NCBI GenBank assembly: GCA_021789975.1
Contig: JAJYIT010000001.1
Span: 138,247 to 202,246 of the forward strand
Length of the DNA: 64,000 nucleotides
Direction: 5' to 3'
From: Bacteroidota bacterium
GTDB lineage: Bacteria > Bacteroidota > Ignavibacteria > Kryptoniales > JAKASW01
Positions within the stretch are counted from its first letter, which is position 1, and every line of letters starts with the position of its first letter. A program made the position numbers and the translations under genes. Under the pieces are notes generated by a model. It was given only the letters and a program-made list of their open reading frames with translations. It ran no database searches and was not told the origin of the DNA. This document shows, one piece after another, positions 34,910-42,639 of the stretch.

Positions 34910-36286
34910 ATGCGCCCCCATATAAGCCGTTCATCGATAGGAAAGTTATACGCAGCAGTTTTGATTTCAGCCATGACATTTTTCGCTGCTGGATGCAGCA
35001 AGAATTCTTCAACCAATCCTATGATCTCGCCCGGTGGGGCGAGTGTGCAAGGCGATGTGATTGGAGGACCGGGATTGATGCGGGCCGGCCATCAGCAATA
35101 CTTTGCACCCAATTCTTCCTCGGTTCCTCATGATCCTCCTGCAGGTGGAGTTGAGGGAGCGACCGTGAGCCTGGCTCAGGTCCAAGTAGATGGATCATTA
35201 AAGACAGTTTCCACCGGTTCGGTCAAAACCGATGCGACAGGCCATTTCTCTATTAACACCGATCTTAACGATGTAAGCGATCTCGTAGCGGTGGCGACCG
35301 AAGGCTCCACCCAGTGGGAAGCTATGATAAGCGGACAAGTGGCATCAGGGAACGCTGTTGAATGTCAGCCACTCACTAATCAGACCACTGTGGCGGCTCA
35401 GGCATATTCACGCATAGTGGCGGATGGAAAGAGCAACGGTCTCACCACGTCCGATTTACAGGTCTTCGTCAGCCCGTCAGTAGCGGCGAGTGTTACCGGG
35501 AATTCAAGTGCGATTGCCAGTCTTGCTGCCGCGATTGAGGACGAAGAGACCGCCCAGTCCACTGCATTCTCTCAATTCAGTATATCTGCGGCCCAGCTTG
35601 CAATGGCGACTACAGCAAGGGAACAAGCTCAAGTCGAGCTGGAGAGCGCGCTCTACTCTGCCGCGGGCGATTCATCTAAAGACAATTCTGCCCTTGGGAC
35701 ATATTCTGCCACCACAATCGGAGCATACATTGCCGCTGCAAACATTCCCGTGGAGGTCCTTGCGAAGACAGAAGAAATCGCGTGCTCCTCACTGGTTAGC
35801 TCTTCTGCCTCTATGTCTGCCGGAGCACAATTCTCCATTGAACAGTCTGCGGATCTAATTAGGGCAGGGCTTATTGGGGAAGTCATTGTGACGGAACTCG
35901 AAGCAGGTGGGGCGACACAGTCAGAGGTTGCATCGGCCGATAGCGCGGACGCTGGACTATTGACGGCAATCAATCTGGCAATCTCTTCCGGGGACCTTGC
36001 AACGGCTTTCGCGAATTATCACTTTGCCATCATGGCACAGTTACAGGCGATGTCGGGGACCGGTGGTTCCGCGGTTGCAAGAGCAGACAATGACCTCAAC
36101 ATTACCGGAGGACCGCACGCCACTCTAGAGAACGCCCTTGTCGCCGCTTCAACGTCGGGAGCCGTGGTGCAGGCGTATATGACATTTTATGCGTCTGTCG
36201 GAACCATGATGCAGGGGGTGGGCGGCATGAGCGGTGCCCAGCTCGATGCAGCGACTCAGATCCTAATGCTTGTCGATTCAAACTGA
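34910..36286 (+). CDS. Ala/Ser-rich lipoprotein with a carboxypeptidase-regulatory-like segment
   Basis: Lipoprotein of 458 residues, function unknown. The lipobox is FAAGC with the lipidated Cys at residue 29. After a flexible Ser/Asn/Gly stretch, residues 80-130 (GGVEGATVSLAQVQVDGSLK, then SVKTDATGHFSINTDL) look like a CarboxypepD_reg-type beta-sandwich. The remaining 320 residues are mostly helical and very rich in Ala, Ser, Thr and Gln with few lysines. I recognise no enzymatic motif. A good ribosome site (CAGGAG) precedes the ATG. It is alone on the plus strand and ends just before a long stem-loop. It could be a surface structural component. Confidence 0.75.
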   Translation: MRPHISRSSIGKLYAAVLISAMTFFAAGCSKNSSTNPMISPGGASVQGDVIGGPGLMRAGHQQYFAPNSSSVPHDPPAGGVEGATVSLAQVQVDGSLKTVSTGSVKTDATGHFSINTDLNDVSDLVAVATEGSTQWEAMISGQVASGNAVECQPLTNQTTVAAQAYSRIVADGKSNGLTTSDLQVFVSPSVAASVTGNSSAIASLAAAIEDEETAQSTAFSQFSISAAQLAMATTAREQAQVELESALYSAAGDSSKDNSALGTYSATTIGAYIAAANIPVEVLAKTEEIACSSLVSSSASMSAGAQFSIEQSADLIRAGLIGEVIVTELEAGGATQSEVASADSADAGLLTAINLAISSGDLATAFANYHFAIMAQLQAMSGTGGSAVARADNDLNITGGPHATLENALVAASTSGAVVQAYMTFYASVGTMMQGVGGMSGAQLDAATQILMLVDSN

Positions 36287-36294
36287 TTGTTCAC

Positions 36295-36346
36295 ATGCCG
36301 CCGCTTCCGACGCGAGTCAGGTCTCTGGCGGAAATGGCGGCGGCAT
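36295..36346. terminator. Long GC-rich stem-loop between convergent genes
   Basis: ATGCCGCCGC (36295-36304) pairs perfectly with GCGGCGGCAT (36337-36346), and the inner TTCCG (36305-36309) pairs with CGGAA (36329-36333) across a three-base bulge, giving a 15-bp hairpin. It starts nine bases after the lipoprotein stop and precedes the end of a converging gene. Neither strand has a U-tract after it, so termination is likely but not canonical. Confidence 0.5.
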
Positions 36347-36410
36347 CAATCATTACGGCTTTGTCCCGGAGTCTGGGCCGAAATCCGGCTGCAGTGTCCG
36401 AAGTGTAGTT

Positions 36411-37109
36411 TCATTTGAGAGACCAAGGTGAGTCTACCGTCAGCCCAACATTGAAGACAAGCCCCCGATCACCCGAGCTACCGCCCATGAGCGAATTGAA
36501 AGTCCCGATCGCGAATCCGACCTTCGGCATCCAGTTTGTTTCGTCGGGTTTCGTTAGAGCTATTTCCACTCCCATGAGCCAGCTGCTTCTTGGGTCTTCC
36601 AAGCTCTGCGGAATAAAATCCTCACTAATCAACTCGTGTCGATAGGTGAGCGTTGGAGTAACATAATCGCTGACACGGACACTTAGCATGATCGGAAGCG
36701 TCGTAATGTGAAACTTGGCCGACTCGTCGTAGACATATCCCTTCATCAATCCCAGCGAAAGAATCGGCTTGCCTATCGAATTGTCAAGGTTCGTGAGTTG
36801 CCATTTCACGTCACCCCATATCGTGGCGAACTTGTTCTCGTTATCTTGAGTGAGATCCCACGTGTGCATAATGCCTCCATCCAGACCTTTCGTAATGCCG
36901 ATGCGGCCGTCAATCGACAGGAGTTGAACGGGTGTCTGGCCGCTCCTTTCGGCGTCTTCAGCTCTCAGATAAGAGGCGCCGATCGAAGCTTGCCCGGCGT
37001 GCAGAGTCTTTGCCGTTCTTACCGAAGAGGCGATGCATCCGAAGAAGAAACCACCAATACAGACAATGACCACGATGTCGCGCCAGTATAGTTCCTTTGT
37101 TCTTTTCAT
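36411..37109 (-). CDS. Predicted lipoprotein with beta-barrel-like strands, unknown function
   Basis: I start this at ATG 37109 because GGAGGTTGAA lies directly upstream; a longer in-frame reading from 37148 adds 13 residues inside the preceding gene. The 232-residue protein has a hydrophobic leader with lipobox FFFGC (Cys near residue 25). The mature part shows alternating aromatic strands (GIMHTWDLTQDNENKFATIW, VTPTLTYRHELI, VGLTVDSPW at the end) that suggest an outer membrane or periplasmic beta structure. I recognise no domain. It begins two bases after the stop of the DUF2085 gene, so the two form an operon. Confidence 0.7.
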   Translation of the reverse strand: MKRTKELYWRDIVVIVCIGGFFFGCIASSVRTAKTLHAGQASIGASYLRAEDAERSGQTPVQLLSIDGRIGITKGLDGGIMHTWDLTQDNENKFATIWGDVKWQLTNLDNSIGKPILSLGLMKGYVYDESAKFHITTLPIMLSVRVSDYVTPTLTYRHELISEDFIPQSLEDPRSSWLMGVEIALTKPDETNWMPKVGFAIGTFNSLMGGSSGDRGLVFNVGLTVDSPWSLK

Positions 37110-37110
37110 T

Positions 37111-37737
37111 TCAACCTCCGTCTGCAATTGTTTTTGATTTTGAACCAAGTATGCCGAGAACGATAATCCAAAGTGTGTGAGCTGCGATGAGACTGTTGCC
37201 CAGGACGCAAATGAACGTTACCAGCGTTAAGACCAGCCAGTTTGTCAGTGACACTAATGCGCTGCCCGTAGTTTCGGCGATAACCAGGATCGCGAGTGCC
37301 GGGATTATCTTCAACCCTAAACGCTCGCTCGGAATCTGTCCGGTTTTGCCAGCGAGGTAAGCGTTAAGCAGTATTGCCATGGCGCCACCGCTTCCCAGTC
37401 CGGTCACCAACCGCATGGTGGAGTCCGGAACGGAAATCCCGTCACGGCAAAGCACCCAGTGAATCGGAGCAAATAGCGCAAAAATGATTGTGATTGCCAG
37501 TGCCGGCTTAGTTATTGAGCTTCGCCGGCCAAATTTCTTCAAGACAGCCACAATAGCGATGGTAATAAGAAAACTAATTTGAAGGCCAATACATCGCGGG
37601 CATAGCGTCACAGCCTTGCCGTCGATGTACAGCAACTCGGTAGGATCCTGGTGGCAGATCAAGCCGAAGACTGAACTCGTTATCCTGTCAAGGATTGATT
37701 CCCAGTTCATTGGCCGAAATCCGGTTGACATTGACAT
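37111..37737 (-). CDS. DUF2085 membrane protein
   Basis: Inner membrane protein of about 208 residues belonging to the DUF2085 family. Its hallmark is seen at the N-terminus: ICHQDPTELLY followed by LCPRCIGLQISF, a His/Cys set that looks suited to metal or heme binding. About five hydrophobic segments follow (near 57-75, 86-103, 120-135, 150-170 and 175-195). The start is uncertain: ATG 37737, a TTG two codons earlier, or ATG 37710 are all in frame and none has a strong ribosome site. Function of the family is unknown. A lipoprotein gene follows directly. Confidence 0.78.
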   Translation of the reverse strand: MSMSTGFRPMNWESILDRITSSVFGLICHQDPTELLYIDGKAVTLCPRCIGLQISFLITIAIVAVLKKFGRRSSITKPALAITIIFALFAPIHWVLCRDGISVPDSTMRLVTGLGSGGAMAILLNAYLAGKTGQIPSERLGLKIIPALAILVIAETTGSALVSLTNWLVLTLVTFICVLGNSLIAAHTLWIIVLGILGSKSKTIADGG

Positions 37738-37900
37738 TCTCAATTATCTCATTCACGAGTTCAACTTATAAAAGATGCGGATGTCGATCGTCAGGAAGTT
37801 GTGTAGGTTTCGTCAAATCTCTGTCACGACGGCAAACAGATCTGACGAAGGCTGACTTGAAGGGAAGGAGCGGGCTTTGAGGATTGTCTATGTCAAGTTG

Positions 37901-38752
37901 CTATTTCATATCCACAAATGGTCGCTCGAGAAAATCGATTATGATTCTATTCGCAAGATTGTGTCTCGCTTGAAGTAGATTATGATGGGCACCCGGGACT
38001 ATGCACAGCTGGGCGTGTGGCAGATTTCTGAAGAGTTTAATTGTGTGCTGAAGCTTTATGAGATCGTGGTCCCCGGCCATGACCAGCGTCGGTGCTTGTA
38101 TGGAGTGAAGCTGCTCCAGTGTGAAATTGGGATGCTTGAGGTCCAATTCATTGAGCTGGTCGAAAATCATTCCGGCGCGCTGCGGGAAGAATGAATGCTT
38201 CCTGATGTTCGCTTGTGCCGCTTTACTAAGCTTTGAGAAAGATGTGGCCGCCATTTCATCAAGCATGCTTTCCGGCAGAGCAGTAGAATCCGCAACGAAG
38301 TTGGCGCCATCTGCAACCAGCTTTGCGACTTTTCGAGGATAGTCGAGTGCCAGCTTCAATCCGATTATCCCGCCGTCGCTCCATCCGACGACGTATGCGC
38401 CGTCAATGTGAAGCGAATCGAGCAGACCTGCCATATCGGAAGCCATCAGAGTAAATGTGAGGGGACTATTTGTGTCAGTCGACATTCCCTGAGCTCTGCT
38501 ATCAACAGCTATAACTTCGAAATGTTTTGCGAGTGCAGGTATCTGGTACCGCATTGAAAGTATCGAGCCGCCGTTTCCGTGCAGGAGAAGAAGCGGATGC
38601 CCCTTCCCGTAGACTTCGTAATATAGTCTGATACCGTTCACAGGGACATAATGGCCTGCTTTCGGATTCGAGCCGTAGAGGACTTGAGCGCCGGCACGGA
38701 GCGGAAGAACGATAGTAAAAATTCCCCATATCATGGCGAGGATTGTGCGCAA
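37901..38752 (-). CDS. Exported alpha/beta hydrolase
   Basis: Hydrolase of the alpha/beta fold, 283 residues, with a signal peptide (ILAMIWGIFTIVLPLRAGAQ). The oxyanion region is LLLLHGNGGS, the nucleophile elbow VVGWSDGGIIG (Ser), the acid most likely the Asp of VMAGDHDLI, and the catalytic His lies in VPGAHHNLLQ, so the triad is complete. The cap is short. The start is TTG 38752 behind AAGGAGA with good spacing, better than any other in-frame start. Substrate unknown; esterase or peptidase activity in the periplasm is plausible. It follows rdgB on the same strand after 71 bases. Confidence 0.86.
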   Translation of the reverse strand: MRTILAMIWGIFTIVLPLRAGAQVLYGSNPKAGHYVPVNGIRLYYEVYGKGHPLLLLHGNGGSILSMRYQIPALAKHFEVIAVDSRAQGMSTDTNSPLTFTLMASDMAGLLDSLHIDGAYVVGWSDGGIIGLKLALDYPRKVAKLVADGANFVADSTALPESMLDEMAATSFSKLSKAAQANIRKHSFFPQRAGMIFDQLNELDLKHPNFTLEQLHSIQAPTLVMAGDHDLIKLQHTIKLFRNLPHAQLCIVPGAHHNLLQARHNLANRIIIDFLERPFVDMK

Positions 38753-38823
38753 AACGAATCTCCTTTTTTTCAGTGAGTAATTACGATAGGTTGAGATCGC
38801 GATCTATCCTAAAGACATTTGAA

Positions 38824-39432
38824 TCAGGACACAAGTTGACGCAATATTGTCTTCGCCTGTTCCAACGCAAGGGACCGATGGCTGATCCTGTTCTTGATTT
38901 TAGATCCGATCTCAGCGTAAGTTATTTCATAGCCATCCGGGATAAATAGCGGATCGTAGCCAAATCCGTTTTCGCCACGCATCTCCGAGCCAATCTTACC
39001 TTTGACTTCACCTACCGCAATCTCATCTATGTTGTCACCGATTATCGAAATTACACATCTGAAGGTTGCGCTCCTTTTACTCGTTGGAACTCCGCTGAGC
39101 TCCTTCAAAAGTTTCTGATTGTTTTTCAGGTAGGATGCACCTTTGCCGGAGTATCTTGCGGAATAAACGCCGGGCCTTCCGCCGAGCGAATCCACCTCCA
39201 GACCTGTGTCATCTGCAAGCGAGACGAGCAAAGTCTTTTCAAAGACTGTCCTTGCTTTTTTCCTGGCGTTCTCCTCAAGTGTTGCACCGTCTTCAATGAT
39301 TTCTCCGATTTCTGGGAAGTCTTCTAATGAAAGAATCTCAAACCGGTCTGTCAAATCGTCGGATGAATCTGCCAATATGGCTCTCATCTCTTCCACTTTA
39401 TGCCGATTGTGAGTCGCTAGGACAATTCTCAT
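38824..39432 (-). CDS. rdgB: Non-canonical purine NTP pyrophosphatase (RdgB/HAM1 family)
   Basis: House-cleaning enzyme that hydrolyses ITP, dITP and XTP to monophosphates, keeping damaged purines out of nucleic acids. 202 residues. Family motifs are the start IVLATHNRHKVEEM, the metal-binding ADDTGLEVDSLGGRPGVYSA and ARYSG segment, FRCVISII, GENGFGYDPLFIP and ISHRSLAL. It lies 12 bases downstream of radA on the same strand, so both may be expressed together as genome maintenance functions. Confidence 0.95.
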   Translation of the reverse strand: MRIVLATHNRHKVEEMRAILADSSDDLTDRFEILSLEDFPEIGEIIEDGATLEENARKKARTVFEKTLLVSLADDTGLEVDSLGGRPGVYSARYSGKGASYLKNNQKLLKELSGVPTSKRSATFRCVISIIGDNIDEIAVGEVKGKIGSEMRGENGFGYDPLFIPDGYEITYAEIGSKIKNRISHRSLALEQAKTILRQLVS

Positions 39433-39444
39433 CAGACAGTATTC

Positions 39445-40821
39445 CTATAGCAGAAGTTTCACTGCTTCCGACATCTTGCGAACCTCCAGCAGCTCGATTT
39501 CCATTTTTTGGCTTGGCGCCTTCCCGTTGGGCTTCGAGGAGAAGTTGGCCTGCGGTACAATTGCCCGTTTGAAACCGAGCTTTGCAGCTTCCAGCACGCG
39601 ACGCTCGATCTGGCTTACGCCTCTGATCTCGCCGGCCAGTCCGACCTCACCAATGACAATTGTACTAGAATCGACAGGGACATCTTTATAGCTGGATATT
39701 ATTGCCACTGCAGATGCGAGATCGATCGCGGGCTCGTCAATCTTTACGCCGCCCGCAATGTTTAGGAAGACATCGAAACTTCCGAGCTTGATTCCCATCC
39801 TTTTCTCGACGACAGCGAGTATTATGCTCAAGCGGCGGTAGTCGATACCGGTAGAAGTTCGCTGGGGAACGGCGTAACTCGTCGGAGTTACGAGTGCCTG
39901 CACTTCGAGGAGAATCGGCCTTGTACCTTCGATTGCGGCAGTAACTGCAGAACCGCTTGCTCCGAAGCTCCTTTCCGACAGAAATATCTCGGATGGATTC
40001 TCAACTTCCGTCAATCCGCTTTCGTGCATCTCGAATATTCCAATCTCGTTTGTTGACCCGAAACGGTTCTTGTAAGCGCGAAGTATTCTGAAGGTGTAGT
40101 GCCGTTCCCCTTCGAGTTGGAGGGCAGCATCGACGATGTGTTCGAGAACCTTGGGCCCCGCGGCGACTCCATCTTTCGTGACGTGTCCGATTATGAATAT
40201 CGTTGTCCCTGACAGCTTCGCGATCTGCGCCAGTTTTGCAGAACACTCCCTGACTTGGCTTACGCTTCCAGGCGCGGAAATGATTTCGGGGTGGTAAATG
40301 GTTTGTATGGAATCCACAATGAGCACGGCGGGATTCAGATCGGAAACTGATTTGGTGATCGCTTCGAGGTCTGTTTCCGCCAGAACGAACAACTTGTCGA
40401 GACGCTTTATGCCGAGTCGTTGCGCCCGAACTCTGATCTGTGCGCGCGACTCTTCGCCCGTCACGTATAGTATTTTTCCGAGTCGTTCGTCTCTGGCAAG
40501 CTGCATCATCAGGGTCGACTTGCCGACTCCCGGGTCGCCCGCGATCAAAACCACAGACCCCGGCATCATTCCACCGCCCAATACCCTGTCGAATTCCTCG
40601 ATGCCGGTGGAGACTCGATTGCCCTCTGTTACTTCCACTTCGCTCAAAGGTATAATTTCAACCTCCGACTTCCGACCCTTGACTTCTGTCTTCGTGCGTC
40701 GTTCGTCTATCAGCTCCTCGACAAACGAATTCCATTCCCCGCATTCCGGGCACCGTCCGGTCCAGCGCGGAGAAATGTAACCGCAGTTCTGACATGCGAA
40801 ACGAATTGTTTGTTTGGACAT
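39445..40821 (-). CDS. radA: DNA repair protein RadA (Sms)
   Basis: RecA-like motor that assists branch migration in recombination. 458 residues. The N-terminal zinc finger has Cys10, Cys13, Cys24 and Cys27 (CQNCGY, CPECGEWN); the Walker A GDPGVGKST is at 95-103; the RadA signature KNRFGS starts at 251; the C-terminal Lon-protease-like domain (lacking the catalytic serine and lysine of Lon) runs to the end with VIGEVGLAGEIRGVSQIERR. The ATG at 40821 directly begins the finger. rdgB follows after 12 bases. Confidence 0.96.
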   Translation of the reverse strand: MSKQTIRFACQNCGYISPRWTGRCPECGEWNSFVEELIDERRTKTEVKGRKSEVEIIPLSEVEVTEGNRVSTGIEEFDRVLGGGMMPGSVVLIAGDPGVGKSTLMMQLARDERLGKILYVTGEESRAQIRVRAQRLGIKRLDKLFVLAETDLEAITKSVSDLNPAVLIVDSIQTIYHPEIISAPGSVSQVRECSAKLAQIAKLSGTTIFIIGHVTKDGVAAGPKVLEHIVDAALQLEGERHYTFRILRAYKNRFGSTNEIGIFEMHESGLTEVENPSEIFLSERSFGASGSAVTAAIEGTRPILLEVQALVTPTSYAVPQRTSTGIDYRRLSIILAVVEKRMGIKLGSFDVFLNIAGGVKIDEPAIDLASAVAIISSYKDVPVDSSTIVIGEVGLAGEIRGVSQIERRVLEAAKLGFKRAIVPQANFSSKPNGKAPSQKMEIELLEVRKMSEAVKLLL

Positions 40822-41107
40822 TACCAGTCAATTTAACAGGCACATGGGAAAAGATGAAAAGGCAAAGCTCGAAAGTCGAAACGAAAAATTGAAATGTAAA
40901 GAATCAAAAGCCTACACCGAAGTGACGGCAGTATTCAGATGGCCCAAAATTAAGAGCCTTCGTTCTCGTTATCCCCTGAGGTACCGACTTGACCAGCAGG
41001 CTGTTGAAAAGTGCGGAGCCACAACCCAGCCATCACGGGAAGGTTGTTTACTGTTTGTGCCCTCAGGCGGTTACCTTAAGAAAGTAAAGGTGGCTTTCAA
41101 GACGCGC
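40822..41107. other. Intergenic region upstream of radA
   Basis: These 286 bases lie between the M24 peptidase stop and the radA start, both minus strand. It should contain the radA promoter. A plus-strand open frame of about 100 codons crosses it but has no ribosome site or protein-like composition. Confidence 0.4.
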
Positions 41108-42286
41108 CTAATGAATTAGAACCAGCTCCTCTTGTTCTCTCCCGGTTATTGATGCTTTGTCGGGACCTTTGATATAAACATTCAATTCGGATCTGACTCC
41201 CATTTTCCCTTCGATATAAATTCCTGGTTCCAGTGAGAAGAGGCAGCCGGGGACAAGAAGCCGAGTATCCTGGGTTTCAAAATTGTCTATATTTCCGCCG
41301 TTTCCGTGCACTTCCTCGCCGATGGAATGTCCTGTCCGATGGGTGAAAAATTCTCCGTAGCCGGCGTCTCTGACAACGTTACGGCAAACGTCGTCGACCT
41401 CAAATCCCGCCACCTGTTGACCCGCGCTCAGCCTTTTATTCAAGAATTCAAATCCGGCACGCCTCGCATCGCACACGGTATGAAAAGCGTTCACATATTC
41501 ATTCGGGGGATCATCGCCGACAAATGCGCTCCATGTTATGTCATAATATATTGCCCCGGGCTTATCCAGCTTTGCCCAAAGGTCTATTAACAATTTGTCC
41601 CCGGGCTTGATCTTCCTTGACCCCTTAGATGTCGGGGCGAAGTGGGGGTTTGCGGGGTGGTCGTTCGTTCCAACTATCGGAAGGTCATCATAAACGAGCC
41701 CATTGCTCCTGAATCGCTTTCCAATGAACTGCTGAATTTCGTATTCGGTTTTGTACTTTTTGTTCTTGAGAGTCTTGCGTACTTCATTAAACGCTTCATC
41801 GAGTATCTGGTCGATTATTTTTCCTGCTTTCACGTGAGACTTGAAAGCTTTCTCGTCAAGCACTGCTTCGAACTGCTGAACGAGGTCCGCTGACGAGACA
41901 ATCTGATGTCCCATCCCCTGGATCAGTTCGAGGGTTCCACCATCCACAATTGACACGTAAGGGACCGCATTCTTTGGAGAGTATTGCATGGCGATCTTCG
42001 ATGGGTTGCCGAGCATCGCCTTTAAGCCTGCGTGCAGCTCCTGCCAGGTTGAATACATCGTTTTCCTGCCGGGGAGCGAATCGAGCTTTGTCGGTTCAAC
42101 TCTATGGGCAAGTTTAACAGGTTCTCCGATTGCCGGCACATAATAATACCAACGACGCGTCGCCATTGCTTTGGGATCGAGTCCCAGGATCTTCAAACCC
42201 AGATGATCGCGGTTGTGGAAGTCGAAGAAGAGCCAGCCGTCGAGGCCAAGAGAACTTAATGCGGTTTGAATTTTTTCAAGATCCAT
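41108..42286 (-). CDS. M24 family aminopeptidase (Xaa-Pro peptidase-like)
   Basis: Pita-bread fold metallopeptidase, 392 residues, cytoplasmic. The five metal ligands can be placed: Asp in LLIDLWAKL, Asp in IYYDITWSAF, His in HRTGHSIGEEVHG, Glu in FSLEPGIYIEG and Glu in GVRSELNVYI. The N-terminal half is the creatinase-like domain. The family includes Xaa-Pro aminopeptidases and dipeptidases; the sequence does not settle which. AACAGGAGCAACG before the ATG is a strong ribosome site. About 105 bases upstream on the same strand ends the candidate small RNA or attenuator, which could therefore lie in this gene's leader. Confidence 0.88.
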   Translation of the reverse strand: MDLEKIQTALSSLGLDGWLFFDFHNRDHLGLKILGLDPKAMATRRWYYYVPAIGEPVKLAHRVEPTKLDSLPGRKTMYSTWQELHAGLKAMLGNPSKIAMQYSPKNAVPYVSIVDGGTLELIQGMGHQIVSSADLVQQFEAVLDEKAFKSHVKAGKIIDQILDEAFNEVRKTLKNKKYKTEYEIQQFIGKRFRSNGLVYDDLPIVGTNDHPANPHFAPTSKGSRKIKPGDKLLIDLWAKLDKPGAIYYDITWSAFVGDDPPNEYVNAFHTVCDARRAGFEFLNKRLSAGQQVAGFEVDDVCRNVVRDAGYGEFFTHRTGHSIGEEVHGNGGNIDNFETQDTRLLVPGCLFSLEPGIYIEGKMGVRSELNVYIKGPDKASITGREQEELVLIH

Positions 42287-42390
42287 CGTTGCTCCTGTTT
42301 TTGGTCAAGTTATCGAGTGCCGCCCGCAAAAGCTATGCTCTAAATTTGAAACTGGAATCGCAAAGTCTTCTCAAAAATTTAGGACGGTGG

Positions 42391-42432
42391 CAATAAAAAA
42401 CCGACCCGCAGTGGGGTAGCCTGCAGGTCGGT
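42391..42432 (-). terminator. Intrinsic terminator of the candidate small RNA
   Basis: On the minus strand, ACCGACC (42432-42426) and GGTCGGT (42406-42400) form the outer stem and GCAG/CTGC the inner stem with one mismatch between, followed by T6 (42400-42395). The stem, loop and U-tract fit an intrinsic terminator reading leftwards. Confidence 0.88.
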
Positions 42433-42493
42433 ACGGATAGTCCGAGGATTCTTGGGGTAGGGTGGGATCCTCGTCGAAACTCATTCTTAAACC
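42391..42493 (-). ncRNA. Candidate small RNA or transcription attenuator with two C-rich hairpin loops
   Basis: A predicted minus-strand transcript of about 100 nt runs from just below the promoter at 42500-42528 to a U6 terminator. It has two stem-loops. The first has a 7-bp stem (CGAGGAT/ATCCTCG, 42443-42449 with 42467-42473); the second is the terminator. Read on the minus strand, both loops contain CTACCCCA, a C-rich word that could pair with G-rich ribosome sites. No coding frame is apparent. It could be a free regulatory RNA, or the attenuated leader of the M24 peptidase gene 105 bases further on. I cannot match it to a known family. Confidence 0.5.
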
Positions 42494-42499
42494 CGACCT

Positions 42500-42528
42500 A
42501 ATATAGGTGCGCAATTTTGTTAATGCAA
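42500..42528 (-). promoter_or_regulatory. Sigma70-like promoter on the minus strand
   Basis: TTGCAT (42528-42523) and TATATT (42505-42500) on the minus strand are separated by exactly 17 bases. They resemble TTGACA and TATAAT. Transcription would start near 42493, just before the two stem-loops. Bacteroidota often use a different core promoter, so this match needs transcript evidence. Confidence 0.55.
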
Positions 42529-42639
42529 GTGAAAAAAGTTGATTCATGATCGCTGTCCAGATATCGAAAGAGCATTAGAAATGCAAAAGAGCACGCAAAC
42601 ACTTATATTGACCCATACCGATGGTTGAATTAACACGGG

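Noticed and set aside
40975-41067. Seven-base inverted repeat CCTGAGG/CCTCAGG in the radA upstream region
   Set aside because: The arms are 79 bases apart with no supporting helix; expected by chance in this length.
40814-41119. Plus-strand frame of 101 codons between radA and the M24 peptidase
   Set aside because: It overlaps the starts and ends of real genes, has no ribosome site and is lysine-rich in a way typical of chance AT-rich frames.
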